Part shown: piece after piece, positions 20,018 through 28,978 of the stretch
Numbering within the stretch: the stretch's first letter is position 1
How the letters are laid out: every line of letters begins with the position of its first letter
DNA from: Brachybacterium sp. YJGR34
GTDB lineage: Bacteria; Actinomycetota; Actinomycetes; Actinomycetales; Dermabacteraceae
Direction: 5' to 3'
Length of the DNA: 64,000 nt
NCBI RefSeq assembly: GCF_003347015.1
Contig: NZ_PNFB01000012.1
Location: 1 to 64,000, forward strand
Position numbers and translations under genes: made by a program
The notes under the pieces: model-generated
What the model was told of the DNA's origin: nothing
What the model saw: only the letters and a program-made list of their open reading frames with translations
The model's database searches: none

Positions 20018-20845
20018 TCAGCGGGGCCCGGCGACGGGGCGCTCGGCGCGGACCCTGCGCGGGGTGGTGCCCGTGCGGTCGCGGAAGACCCTGTTGAAGT
20101 GGGTGACCGTCCCGAAGCCGACGTCCTCCGCGATGCGGGCGATCGGCAGATCCGATTCGATGAGCAGGCGCCGCGCCTGGTCGACCCGGAGGTCGTTGAC
20201 GTAGGAGATGACGGTGGTCCCCGTCAGCCGGCGGAACTCGCGCGAGAGGTGATGGCGGCTGACATAGAACTGCTCGGCGAGCTCCTCGAGCTCGACGTGC
20301 TCGGTGTAGTGGTCGTGCAGGTGACGGACCACCCGGGCCATCCGGGTCTCCCGGGCGGCGGTGGCCGCGTCGACCTCCTGCTGGCGCAGCAGCACCAGGA
20401 GCAGCTGGGTCAGCAGCAGCCGCAGCTCGTCCTGGGAGCGCTCCCCGAGCATCTCCTGGGTGTGCAGCATCTGGTCCACGAGAGCGCGCACGGTCGCCAG
20501 CCCCACCTCGGCGGGACGGAACACCCGGGCGCCGCCGGAGATCGCCGCGAGGGCGTGCGGGTAGAGCACCGCCTCCGGCCGGGCGTAGACCACCACCCGG
20601 CGGAAGGGGATCCCCGGCGGGCTGTAGGAGAAGTGCTCGTCCGCGGGCGGGAAGGTGATCGCCTCCGGCGCCCGGATCCTGTGGACCCGGCCGCCGGAGA
20701 AGTGATCGCGCCGCCCGTCCTCGAGGACGTAGACCTCCAGGTAGTCGTGGCGGTGCGGCCGTGCCATGTTGTCGTCGACGCCCTGGACCCGCGCGACGGC
20801 GACCTGCCGTCCGCGCGCCATCAGCTCGCCCGCGACATCCTGCAT
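20018..20845 (-). CDS. AraC-family transcriptional regulator with cupin-like sensor domain
   Basis: The C-terminal ~100 of 275 residues hold two helix-turn-helix units of the AraC/XylS type: ELAEQFYVSRHHLSREFRRLTG, then IARIAEDVGFGTVTHFNRVFRDRTGTTPRRVR. The N-terminal part is a small beta-barrel with HRHDYLEVYVLEDG, typical of AraC sugar-sensing arms. It is last in the GH31-dctP-dctQ-dctM-araC operon, 19 bases after dctM. It most likely activates that operon in response to the imported substrate. Direct repeats at 26499 and 26530 are candidate targets. Confidence 0.92.
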   Translation of the reverse strand: MQDVAGELMARGRQVAVARVQGVDDNMARPHRHDYLEVYVLEDGRRDHFSGGRVHRIRAPEAITFPPADEHFSYSPPGIPFRRVVVYARPEAVLYPHALAAISGGARVFRPAEVGLATVRALVDQMLHTQEMLGERSQDELRLLLTQLLLVLLRQQEVDAATAARETRMARVVRHLHDHYTEHVELEELAEQFYVSRHHLSREFRRLTGTTVISYVNDLRVDQARRLLIESDLPIARIAEDVGFGTVTHFNRVFRDRTGTTPRRVRAERPVAGPR

Positions 20846-20864
20846 CGGCGCCCTTCCGTCGGCT

Positions 20865-22172
20865 CTACCCCAGCAGTCCCATCATGCCCGGGATCCCCAG
20901 GGACAGCACCGGGACGTAGGTCACCAGGAGCAGCAGCAGCACCAGCCCGAGGAAGTAGGGCATCAGGCGCGGCACGACCTTCTCGATCGAGACCCCGGAG
21001 ACTCCGGTGGCCACGAAGAGCACGGATCCCACCGGCGGGGTCATCGTCCCGATGCACATGGCCATGATGAGCACCATGCCGAAGTGGACCGGGTCCATCC
21101 CCAGCTCGCCCGCGATCGGCAGGAAGATCGGGGTGAAGATGAGGATCGCCGGCGTGATGTCGAGGAAGGTGCCCACCGCCAGCAGGATCACGATCATCAT
21201 CGCGAGGATGAGGACCGTGCTGTCGGTGGTGGAGATCAGCGCCTGCGTGATCGCCGCCGGGATCCCCGAGTACGCCATCACCCAGGCCATCGCGGAGGAG
21301 GCGGCGATGAGCAGCATGACCACGCCGGTCGAGGAGACCGTGCGGGTGGCGATCTGCCGCAGCGCCGCGCCGTCGATCGTGCGGTAGATGAGCGAGAGGA
21401 TCAGGCAGTAGACCACGGCGACCGCCGCGCCCTCGGTGGCGGTGAAGATGCCGCCGACGATGCCGCCGACCACGACCACGATGAGCAGCAGCGAGGGGAT
21501 GGCACGCAGCAGGGTGCGCAGCGCCTGCCGGACGCCGACGTGCTCGGAGCTGCGGTAGCCGCGGCGCCGGGCGACGACGAAGGCGATACCGATGACCACC
21601 GCGCCCATGAGGATCCCGGGCACGTACCCGGCCATGAACAGGGCGGCCACGCTCACTCCCCCGGCGACCGTCGAGTAGACGATCGCGGCGGTGGTGGGCG
21701 GGATCAGCAGGCCCACCGAGGCGGAGGCGATGTTCACCGAGGTGGAGTAGGCGGGATCATAGCCCTCCTTGCGCTGGCGCTCGTGCAGCGTGCCGCCGAT
21801 CGCGGCGGCGGAGGCCACGGCGGATCCCGACAGCGAGCCGAACAGCATGTTCGCCAGCACGTTGGTGTGCGCCAGGGAGCCGGGGACGCGCCCGGCGATC
21901 ACCAGGGCGAGATCGACCAGGCGCTGGGCGATCCCGCCGTTGTTCATGATGTTGCCGGCGAGGATGAACAGGGGCACGGCCAGCAGGGAGAAGCTCTCCA
22001 CGCCCATGTTCATCTGCTGGCCGACGATGAAGGTGGTCTCCGCCCAGGGCAGCATCAGCAGGCTGGTGGCGAAGGCGGAGACGATGATGCCCACGGAGAT
22101 GGGCACGCCCAGGGCGAGCAGCACCGCGAAGGTGCCGAACAGGACGACGGCGGCGAGCAGGGGATCCATCAC
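20865..22172 (-). CDS. dctM: TRAP transporter large membrane subunit (DctM)
   Basis: The 435-residue, about 12-segment permease of a tripartite ATP-independent periplasmic transporter. It has the family opening with LLAAVVLFGTFAVLLALGVPISVGI, the PLFILAGNIMNNGGIAQRLVDLA segment and repeated glycine-rich helices (LLIPPTTAAIVYSTVAGGVSVAALFMAGYVPG). TRAP systems use an ion gradient and usually import organic acids such as dicarboxylates, sialic acid or sugar acids. Its start overlaps dctQ by 4 bases. Confidence 0.95.
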   Translation of the reverse strand: MMDPLLAAVVLFGTFAVLLALGVPISVGIIVSAFATSLLMLPWAETTFIVGQQMNMGVESFSLLAVPLFILAGNIMNNGGIAQRLVDLALVIAGRVPGSLAHTNVLANMLFGSLSGSAVASAAAIGGTLHERQRKEGYDPAYSTSVNIASASVGLLIPPTTAAIVYSTVAGGVSVAALFMAGYVPGILMGAVVIGIAFVVARRRGYRSSEHVGVRQALRTLLRAIPSLLLIVVVVGGIVGGIFTATEGAAVAVVYCLILSLIYRTIDGAALRQIATRTVSSTGVVMLLIAASSAMAWVMAYSGIPAAITQALISTTDSTVLILAMMIVILLAVGTFLDITPAILIFTPIFLPIAGELGMDPVHFGMVLIMAMCIGTMTPPVGSVLFVATGVSGVSIEKVVPRLMPYFLGLVLLLLLVTYVPVLSLGIPGMMGLLG

Positions 22173-22726
22173 TCGGCCTCCTTCTCGGCAGTGGTGGAGG
22201 AGTCGGACGGCTCAGGGGCGCGGAGGTCCTCGAGGATGTTCAGGACCTGCGCGAGCGCGATGCCGGCGCCGGCGATCGGCGAGATCAGGTAGACCCAGCC
22301 GCGCGAGATCCCCAGCAGCGCCGAGAAGTTCTCCCGCGAGTCCCAGGCGAGCATCGCCCCGCCCACACCGAGCACGAGCACGGCGAGCGCGAGGACGAGC
22401 ACGTCGATCCCCAGGCGCAGTGCGCGCCGCGCCCGGGCCGGGAAGCGGTCCTGGAGGATCGTCAGCGCCATGTGCCCACGCTCGAGGAAGGCGTAGGTCG
22501 CGGCGATGAACGACACCCAGATCAGGGCGTAGCGGACGAGCTCCTCGGTGAAGGCCGCCGGCGTGCCCAGCACGTAGCGCGTGAACACCTGGTAGAGCAC
22601 GAGGGCGGTCATGAGGACCAGCAGCACGACGGCGAACCACAGCAGGAAGGTCGCGAGGCCTCGCCGCAGGCGCTGGGCGGGCATGCCGGCCTCGGAGCGG
22701 GTCTCGGGGGCGGCGGGCGAGCTCAT
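22169..22726 (-). CDS. dctQ: TRAP transporter small membrane subunit (DctQ)
   Basis: A 185-residue protein with four membrane segments: FLLWFAVVLLVLMTALVLYQVFTRYVLG, YALIWVSFIAATYAFL, LGIDVLVLALAVLVLGVGGAML and WVYLISPIAGAGIAL. The ERGHMALTIL motif after the second segment is typical of DctQ. The start at 22726 gives an ATGA overlap with dctP and follows the signal-free N-terminus expected for this family. It forms the membrane complex with DctM. Confidence 0.93.
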   Translation of the reverse strand: MSSPAAPETRSEAGMPAQRLRRGLATFLLWFAVVLLVLMTALVLYQVFTRYVLGTPAAFTEELVRYALIWVSFIAATYAFLERGHMALTILQDRFPARARRALRLGIDVLVLALAVLVLGVGGAMLAWDSRENFSALLGISRGWVYLISPIAGAGIALAQVLNILEDLRAPEPSDSSTTAEKEAE

Positions 22727-23772
22727 GAGGTCTCCTCGCTGGCGGTCTCGATGACGGTGAGCACCTCGGCGACCTCGGGATACTCGGCGGCGAAGTCGTC
22801 GACGACGGGCCGGGTCGCGGTGCGGAAGGCCTCGAGGTCGATGTCGTCGAGGAACTCGACGCCCATCTCCACCGACTCGGCCTCGGCGGCCTCGATCGCC
22901 TCGACCCACGCCTCCCGGTGGTCCAGGGAGGAGCGGTGCGCGGCCTCGGCGACCAGCTCCTGGTCCTCGGGGGCGAGCTTCTGCCAGGCCTCGCTGCTGA
23001 TGAGCATGAGGTCGGGGATGATCGTGTGCCGGGTGCGGGAGAAGACCTTCGCGACCTCGCCGTGGGCGCTGTCGGTCAGGACGGTCTCGTTGCTCTCGGC
23101 GCCGTCGATGAGGCCGGTCTGCAGGGCGGTGTAGGTGTCGCCGAAGGCCATCACCACGGGGGCGCCGTCCAGCGTCTCCATGAGCTCGGTCTGCGAGCGC
23201 ATGTCCTGCACGCGGATCTTCATGCCCGTCACGTCCTCCGGGGTCCGGATGGGGGTGGAGGCGGTGTAGAAGGACCGGGCGCCGGAGGTGTAGTGGGTCA
23301 GTCCCACGAAGCCGCGCTCCTCGGTGGAGCGGTAGAACTCGGTCATCTCCGCGGAGTCCATCACCGTGTGCATCTGCTCCTCGGAGTCGAACACGTAGGG
23401 CAGCCCGAAGGTGTGGTAGCCGGCGTGGTAGGTGGCCAGGCCCGGGCTCGCCACGCGCGTGATGTCGACGATGCCCTGGACCAGCTGCCCCAGCACCGCG
23501 GTCTCCGAGCCCAGCTGGCCGTTGGCGTAGATGTCGACCTGGATGCGGCCGCCGGAGGTCTCGGCGACGGACTCGGCGAAGGCGGTGATCGCGGCGGAGG
23601 TGGGGTGGGTGTCGCTGAGGTTGTGCGCGAGGCGCAGGATCAGCGGGGACTGCGGGTCGGCCTCGGCGCTGTCGGTGACGGCGCCGCGGGCGGTGCACCC
23701 GGCCGCGAGCGCGAGCGGCGCGGCCAGGAGCGCCCTCCGACCCGGGCGCGGGGGACGTGCTGCGTGTCGCAT
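22723..23772 (-). CDS. dctP: TRAP transporter substrate-binding lipoprotein (DctP)
   Basis: A 349-residue extracytoplasmic receptor. The N-terminus has twin-Arg-like residues and a lipobox ending in LAAGC, so it is anchored as a lipoprotein, as in other Gram-positive TRAP systems. The DctP fold is seen in LRLAHNLSDTHPTSAAITAFAESV, QLGSETAVLGQLVQGIVDITRV and TGMKIRVQD, whose arginine usually contacts the substrate carboxylate. FGDTYTALQTGLIDGAE is another family motif. It lies 4 bases after the GH31 gene in one operon. Confidence 0.95.
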   Translation of the reverse strand: MRHAARPPRPGRRALLAAPLALAAGCTARGAVTDSAEADPQSPLILRLAHNLSDTHPTSAAITAFAESVAETSGGRIQVDIYANGQLGSETAVLGQLVQGIVDITRVASPGLATYHAGYHTFGLPYVFDSEEQMHTVMDSAEMTEFYRSTEERGFVGLTHYTSGARSFYTASTPIRTPEDVTGMKIRVQDMRSQTELMETLDGAPVVMAFGDTYTALQTGLIDGAESNETVLTDSAHGEVAKVFSRTRHTIIPDLMLISSEAWQKLAPEDQELVAEAAHRSSLDHREAWVEAIEAAEAESVEMGVEFLDDIDLEAFRTATRPVVDDFAAEYPEVAEVLTVIETASEETS

Positions 23773-23776
23773 GGCC

Positions 23777-26353
23777 TCACATTCCGATCATGTCGAAGGT
23801 GTCGAAGGAGATCTCGAGCTCGAGGTCCTCGCCGTCGTCCGGCAGCGAGATCCTCACGGAGCCGAGCGCGGCGTCGTAGTACCAGCCGCTCTCGGCGCCG
23901 AGGAGGTCCTCGGGGCTCTCGCGGTGCGGGACGAGCTGCCCGTCGCGGAGCACGCGCAGGGGGGCGCGGTCGGGGTGGATCACGTCGAACAGGAGGGTCC
24001 GCACGGCGCTGCGGTAGGCGCCGGTCCGCTCCAGGGAGATCCGCACGGTGCTGCCCGCGCGCATGGTCACCCGGGTCTCGCGCCGCTCGCCGCGCTCATG
24101 GGCGCGGCTGTGGCCGTCGTCCTCGTGCAGGACGAAGGAGCCGTCGCGCTCGGGGGCGCACAGCAGGCGGAGGGTCTCGATCTCGTCGCGCACGAGGCTC
24201 GTGGGCTGCTCGACGGCGATCGGGAGGATGCCGCCGGCGCGCAGGTAGAGGGGGATCGAGGCCGGCCCCACCTCCTCGACGTGCGTGGTGCCGCCCTCGT
24301 GGCGCTGACGGGTGGTCAGGTCGTAGAAGACCTCGCCGGCGGGGAAGCGCACGGTCCGGGTCTCGGCGCCCTTCTCGAGCACCGTGGCGACCAGGAGCGA
24401 GTCCCCGAGCATGAAGACGTCGGTGGTGTCGTACCCCAGAGCGTCGTGCTGGAACGCGCTGAGCAGGGGCTCCATGATCGGGGCGCCCTCGCGGGAGGCG
24501 CGGACCATGAGCGAGTAGAGGTACGGGATCAGCCGGTAGCGCAGCTGGATCGCCTCGCGGATCAGCGGCGTGATCTCGGGGTACATCCACGGCTCGGTGA
24601 CCGTGTTGTCGGAGTTGACCGAGTGGATGGAGAAGCGGGGCTGGAAGATGCCGTGCTGGACCCAGCGCAGCAGCAGCTCCGGCTCCGGGCGCGGGCCGTG
24701 GAAGCCGCCGATGTCGCAGCCCTGGTTCGCCACCCCGGACAGGCTCATCCCGAGGATGGTGGCGATGTTGGCGCGCAGCGTGGTCCAGGAGGTGGAGTTG
24801 TCCCCCGCCCAGGTCTGCGCGTAGCGCTGAATGCCGGCGTGCCCGGCGCGGCAGACGATGAACGGCCGCTGCTCGGGGTGCGCCTCGGCGATAGCCTCCT
24901 CGGTGACGCGGCACATGAGGTTGGACATGACGTTGCGGGCCGCGGCGAGGGTGGTGGGTGCGCCGTCGCCCGCGACGCGCGAGTCCAGGTCCAGCACGCC
25001 CTCGTACTCGCAGTTGTCGTTCCACACCGAGGCGGTGCCCTGGGCGAGGACCGCCTCGGTCAGCCACTGCTTCCAGGCCTCGCGGGCGCGGGGCGCGGTG
25101 AAGTCGACGAAGTGCCCCGGCCCGCCCCACCAGGCACCGACGGCCGCGGGCCGGGTGCCGGCGCGGGCGGCCAGCTCGAGATCGACCGCGAGCTCCGGCG
25201 CGGTCGCGGAGGACTGGTCGATCGCGTCCTCACTCGCGCCGACGAACACGTCCCGTCGGGCGAACTCCTCGAGCTGGGGGTGGACGCGCAGGATGCCGGG
25301 CTTGACGTTCGGGGAGACCACCACGCCGCGCTCGGCGAGGTCGGAGAAGAAGCGCTCGGGATCGGGGAAGCGGTCGCGGTTCCAGGTGAAGACGCAGCGC
25401 TTGGCGCCGTCGGCGGTGTCCTGGGTGGTGTAGCCGCTGGAGAGCTGGAAGCCGTCCACCGGGATGCCGTGCTCCTGCGCGCGGTCGACGAAGCGGGTGA
25501 TGGCCTGGTCGCTGTCCGCATCGAGCTCGGCGTAGTACATCGAGGAGGCGAGGTAGCCCAGCGCCTGCCGCGGCAGGACCGGCGGGCGGCCGGTGAGCTC
25601 CGTGTACCGGGCCACGACGTCCCGCACCGCGGGGCCGGCGATGACGAAGTAGTCGATGTCGCCGCCGTCGGCGATCACCTGGGAATGGTGGGGGAAGTAG
25701 TTGCTGTGCGAGCGCCCCAGGTCGAAGGAGACGTCGTGGGTGCCGTGGAAGAAGTAGCCGGACGCCCGCTGCGTGGAGCGGTTGACCGTGAGGTGGAAGG
25801 GGATGTGCTTGTACAGCGGCGAGCTGTTCTCCGCGTCGTAGCCCAGGCTGTCCCGCGGGCTGAGCGTGACCAGCTGCTTGGCCTTGTCCAGCGCCCCGGT
25901 GGTCTCCCCGAAGCCGACGAAGGCGTCCCCGGGCTCGATCCGGCGGGTGTGGATCCTCCGGCCGTTCACGTCCTCCCGGTAGGCGAGATAGGGGACGTCG
26001 GCGTGGAGCACGCTGCCGTCGGCGTCGAGCACACGGATCTCCAGCGGCGACCGGCGCACCTCCACCCGCAGGCGCGGACCGTGGAGGATCGCCGCGTCCT
26101 CGTTCTCCTCGAGCCGCACCGGCGGCGGGGTGAGGCGAGTCCGCTCCGAGCCGTACACCTCGTCGAGGCCGTCCTCCCACGCCGTGGTCATGAGGCTGTA
26201 GGACTGCTCGGCGAAGTCACCGTCGAACCCGGCGCGCACGCGCACGACGTCCTCGGTCATCATCAGCACCCGCAGTGCGACACCCTCGGTGCCCACGTGC
26301 AGCACCCCCGCGGCATCCAGCGAGATCTCCTGCACCTGTGTGCTCGTGCGCAT
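23777..26353 (-). CDS. Glycoside hydrolase family 31 enzyme
   Basis: An 858-residue retaining alpha-glycosidase. The N-terminal beta-sandwich is followed by a (beta/alpha)8 barrel in which D446 of SVWNDNCE is the likely nucleophile and D518 of QTWAGDNSTSW the acid/base. DGFQLSSGYTTQD and the RRRIEPGDAFVGFGE-like segment (HTRRIEPGDAFVGFGETTG) are family features. No signal peptide is seen, so it acts inside the cell after import. It is the first gene of an operon with a TRAP transporter and AraC regulator. That pairing suggests an anionic alpha-glycoside as substrate, but whether it acts as a glucosidase, xylosidase or other cannot be told. The ribosome-binding site CGGAGGAATG lies just before the start. 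Confidence 0.9.
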   Translation of the reverse strand: MRTSTQVQEISLDAAGVLHVGTEGVALRVLMMTEDVVRVRAGFDGDFAEQSYSLMTTAWEDGLDEVYGSERTRLTPPPVRLEENEDAAILHGPRLRVEVRRSPLEIRVLDADGSVLHADVPYLAYREDVNGRRIHTRRIEPGDAFVGFGETTGALDKAKQLVTLSPRDSLGYDAENSSPLYKHIPFHLTVNRSTQRASGYFFHGTHDVSFDLGRSHSNYFPHHSQVIADGGDIDYFVIAGPAVRDVVARYTELTGRPPVLPRQALGYLASSMYYAELDADSDQAITRFVDRAQEHGIPVDGFQLSSGYTTQDTADGAKRCVFTWNRDRFPDPERFFSDLAERGVVVSPNVKPGILRVHPQLEEFARRDVFVGASEDAIDQSSATAPELAVDLELAARAGTRPAAVGAWWGGPGHFVDFTAPRAREAWKQWLTEAVLAQGTASVWNDNCEYEGVLDLDSRVAGDGAPTTLAAARNVMSNLMCRVTEEAIAEAHPEQRPFIVCRAGHAGIQRYAQTWAGDNSTSWTTLRANIATILGMSLSGVANQGCDIGGFHGPRPEPELLLRWVQHGIFQPRFSIHSVNSDNTVTEPWMYPEITPLIREAIQLRYRLIPYLYSLMVRASREGAPIMEPLLSAFQHDALGYDTTDVFMLGDSLLVATVLEKGAETRTVRFPAGEVFYDLTTRQRHEGGTTHVEEVGPASIPLYLRAGGILPIAVEQPTSLVRDEIETLRLLCAPERDGSFVLHEDDGHSRAHERGERRETRVTMRAGSTVRISLERTGAYRSAVRTLLFDVIHPDRAPLRVLRDGQLVPHRESPEDLLGAESGWYYDAALGSVRISLPDDGEDLELEISFDTFDMIGM

Positions 26354-26465
26354 CGGTCATTCCTCCGTCGGACGATGTTTCCTGCCGCGGTGCCGGCCGA
26401 TGCTGTCCACGTCGTTGCGGGTGCGTCAGTGCAGATCGGTGCAGGCGGGAGGGGCGTTCCCTCCG

Positions 26466-26540
26466 AGCCTAGGCAGGATGCGGTCACCGCACTGGACGGA
26501 TCGTGCTGTTCCCGAGCCCGTTCTGAACCGATCGTGCTGT
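26466..26540 (-). promoter_or_regulatory. Promoter and 31-bp-spaced direct repeats for the GH31/TRAP operon
   Basis: On the minus strand a TAGGCT -10 box (26466-26471) is preceded by a 17-base spacer and a weak CAGTGC -35 (26489-26494). Immediately upstream, ACAGCACGATC occurs twice (26499-26509 and 26530-26540), 31 bases apart, or three helical turns. Direct repeats next to a poor -35 are typical of AraC-family activator sites. The leader to the GH31 start is about 105 bases. Confidence 0.5.
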
Positions 26541-26573
26541 CTGCGTCGCGGAGGTCCGCTCCCGCGCCGCAGG

Positions 26574-27698
26574 TCAGGAGGAGACGCGCTCCGCCCAGGT
26601 CGGTGCGGTGCGCAGCAGGGACTCGATCGCGGGCTCGTCGAGCAGGGTCGAGGGGTCCGGCTGCGCGGAGGGGTCGACGGTGCCGGCATGGACCGCGTGG
26701 GCGATGCCGGTATGGGCGATGAGGGTGAAGCCCGCGGCCTCCGCGTCGCGATGGCCGAGCATCCGCCAGATCTCGAACATCCGCTCCAGCTCGGCGACCA
26801 GCTTCCCGCCGGGGCGGGGATCCACGACCAGCTCGAAGACGCAGCCGTCGTCGTGCGCTCGGGCGATGCCCTCCCAGAGGGCGCGGCCTGCGGCGGTTCC
26901 GAGGCCCGGGAGCCGACGCGGGCCGATCGCCATCCGGCGCGCTCCGGCGTCGCGGGCGGCGCGCAGCAGGTCGACGTGGGCTCCGACGCCGAGGGTGATC
27001 GCCTCCGCGGGCAGCCCCTCGTCGGCGAGCGCGACGAACAGGCTGCGCCACAGCGCCCCGAGCTCGGGCGCGGGCACCGCCGGGTAGCGGCGACGCCCCG
27101 AGGGAGTGGGGATGCGGCCCTCGTGGACGCCCGCGACGGCGTCCTCACGCAGCAGCAGGTGGTGCCCGGCGCCGGGCACCCGGTCCCGCAGCGCTCCCAG
27201 GTGGTCGATGATCCCCTCGGCCAGCAGCAGCGGCAGGTCGCGCACGGCGCCCGGGTCCACCAGGGTCCGCTCCCCCGAGGCCATGAAGGTCGCCCCGGAC
27301 AGGGTGGCCGGCCCCAGCGCGGTGGTCATCAGCGGGCCCTCGTAGCCCAGCAGCGCGATCCGGGAGGCGTCGAGCATCCGGTCGCGCAGCTCGCGGGCGT
27401 GCTGCCAGGCGCGCCCCAGGCCGGGACCGACCCGCCAGCCGTAGCTGACCAGGTCGCCGGTGGTCTCCGCGAGCAGGGCCAGGGTGGACGGCAGCAGGTG
27501 GTCGGTCTCGTCGCTGCCGAGCGCGGCGGGCAGGTAGAGGCGCGAGGCGATCTGCTCGTCGGGGTCGTCGCCCAGCAGCGCGCGCAGCCGGATCAGGGCC
27601 GCCAGGTGCGGATCGTCCGGGAGCTCGAAGCGGAGCGTCTCGTCGGCGGTGGGGGCACGGAAGGTGCCGTCCCCGGTGAGGGTGAGCAGGGCGGTCAT
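26574..27698 (-). CDS. MetE/UROD-fold protein (cobalamin-independent methionine synthase-like)
   Basis: A 374-residue soluble protein resembling actinobacterial proteins named as methionine synthase, vitamin B12-independent. Recognisable parts are the central VSYGWRVGPGLG and LLGYEGPLMTTALGPATLSG stretches and an ALADEGLPAEAITLGVGAHVDLLRAARDAG-type barrel strand. The zinc-binding His-x-Cys pair of true MetE is not apparent, so catalytic synthesis of methionine is doubtful. From memory, Mycobacterium has a similar gene beside ligA. The start overlaps the mnmA stop by 4 bases, which hints at a role linked to tRNA thiolation or sulfur metabolism, but this is inference. Confidence 0.7.
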   Translation of the reverse strand: MTALLTLTGDGTFRAPTADETLRFELPDDPHLAALIRLRALLGDDPDEQIASRLYLPAALGSDETDHLLPSTLALLAETTGDLVSYGWRVGPGLGRAWQHARELRDRMLDASRIALLGYEGPLMTTALGPATLSGATFMASGERTLVDPGAVRDLPLLLAEGIIDHLGALRDRVPGAGHHLLLREDAVAGVHEGRIPTPSGRRRYPAVPAPELGALWRSLFVALADEGLPAEAITLGVGAHVDLLRAARDAGARRMAIGPRRLPGLGTAAGRALWEGIARAHDDGCVFELVVDPRPGGKLVAELERMFEIWRMLGHRDAEAAGFTLIAHTGIAHAVHAGTVDPSAQPDPSTLLDEPAIESLLRTAPTWAERVSS

Positions 27699-28783
27699 GC
27701 GCGGCGCTCCAGGGTGGCGGCGGCGAGGACGCGGTCCCCGTCGTAGAGGACGAGGGTCTGGCCGGGGGCGACGCCCCGCATCGGGGTCTCGAGGCGCACG
27801 CGGAGGGACCCCGCGGCCCCCTCGGGAACCTCGAGGATCCGCGCCGGGACGGCCTCGCCGTGGGCGCGGATCTGAGCGCTCACCGTGCGGCCCGGGCTCA
27901 GCGGCTCGAAGGAGATCAACTCGCCCGCGACCAGCTCGCTGGTCGAGAGCAGCTCCGCGGCCCCGACCACGACCTGGCGCGAGGCGGGGTCGATGTCGAC
28001 CACGTAGCGGGGCGCACCGTCGGCCGCGGGGCGCTCGATGCCCAGGCCCTTGCGCTGACCGATGGTGAAGCCGTGGGTGCCGCGGTGGGTGCCCAGCACG
28101 GTCCCGTCGGCCTCGAGGATCTCGCCCGGGGCCTCGCCGAGGTTCCGCTCGAGGAACCCGCGGGTGTCGCCGTCGGCGACGAAGCAGATGTCGTAGCTGT
28201 CCGGCTTGGTGGAGACGCCCAGGCCGCGGGCGCGGGCCTCGGCGCGCACCGCGTCCTTGGTCTCGAACTCACCGAGGGGGAAGAGCGAGCGGCCCACGGC
28301 CTCGGGGCCCATGACGGCCAGCACGTAGGACTGGTCCTTGGCCATGTTGCGCGAGCGGTGCAGCGAGGCGGCGCCGTCCGGCCCGTCGTGGCGGAGGGAG
28401 GCGTAGTGGCCCGTGCACACGGCGTCGAAGCCGAGCGCGGTGGCGCGCTCCAGCAGGGAGGCGAACTTGATGCGCTCGTTGCAGCGCACGCAGGGGTTCG
28501 GGGTGCGGCCCGCGGCGTACTCGGACAGGAAGTCCTCCACCACCAGGTCGTGGAAATCGTCGGAGAGGTCCCACACGTAGTAGGGGATGCCGATCCGGTC
28601 CGCCGCGCGGCGGGCGTCCGAGGCGTCCTCGACGGTGCAGCAGCCCCGGGAGCCGGTGCGCGTCTGGTCGCGGTTCTTGGACAGCGCCATGTGGACGCCG
28701 ACGACCTCGTGCCCGGCCTCCGCGGCGCGCGCCGCCGCCACGGCCGAGTCCACCCCGCCGCTCATCGCCGCCAGCACCTTCAT
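27695..28783 (-). CDS. mnmA: tRNA-specific 2-thiouridylase
   Basis: MnmA puts sulfur on the wobble uridine of Lys, Glu and Gln tRNAs using ATP and a persulfide relay. The 362-residue product starts with the PP-loop MKVLAAMSGGVDSAVAA. The cysteine motif GRTPNPCVRCNERIKF and the second catalytic cysteine in SYDICFVADGDTRGFL are present. FTIGQRKGLGI is the conserved C-domain motif. A cysteine desulfurase, the usual sulfur donor, is encoded 195 bases upstream on the same strand. A ribosome-binding site with GGGGA/GGAG precedes the ATG. Confidence 0.97.
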   Translation of the reverse strand: MKVLAAMSGGVDSAVAAARAAEAGHEVVGVHMALSKNRDQTRTGSRGCCTVEDASDARRAADRIGIPYYVWDLSDDFHDLVVEDFLSEYAAGRTPNPCVRCNERIKFASLLERATALGFDAVCTGHYASLRHDGPDGAASLHRSRNMAKDQSYVLAVMGPEAVGRSLFPLGEFETKDAVRAEARARGLGVSTKPDSYDICFVADGDTRGFLERNLGEAPGEILEADGTVLGTHRGTHGFTIGQRKGLGIERPAADGAPRYVVDIDPASRQVVVGAAELLSTSELVAGELISFEPLSPGRTVSAQIRAHGEAVPARILEVPEGAAGSLRVRLETPMRGVAPGQTLVLYDGDRVLAAATLERRA

Positions 28784-28870
28784 GACTCCGGTCCCCTTCT
28801 GCTCCGTGGTTCCTCGGGTCGCAGGGTCCTCGTGCCCCCGTCGGCCCCCGGGCGCGATGCGCCCTCATCG

Positions 28871-28876
28871 AGTGTA
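28871..28876 (-). promoter_or_regulatory. Putative mnmA -10 element
   Basis: TACACT on the minus strand lies about 90 bases before the mnmA start, in the 195-base gap after the cysteine desulfurase. It suggests mnmA and the MetE-like gene have their own promoter. No clear -35 was found. Confidence 0.35.
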
Positions 28877-28978
28877 CGGAGACAGGTGTCGGGCAGAGGC
28901 CGCCCGGCGGCGTGATGTGGCCCCTCGCGGGGTGGGATGGGTCTCGCCGCGGGCGGCGCACGCCAGGCTCGGGGCGGC

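Noticed and set aside
23777-26353. Sulfoquinovosidase assignment for the GH31 enzyme
   Set aside because: It would suit an anionic substrate, but I cannot identify the sulfonate-binding Arg/Trp pattern of that subfamily in this sequence.
26574-27698. Genuine cobalamin-independent methionine synthase
   Set aside because: The protein is half the length of MetE and does not show the zinc-ligand His-x-Cys motif.
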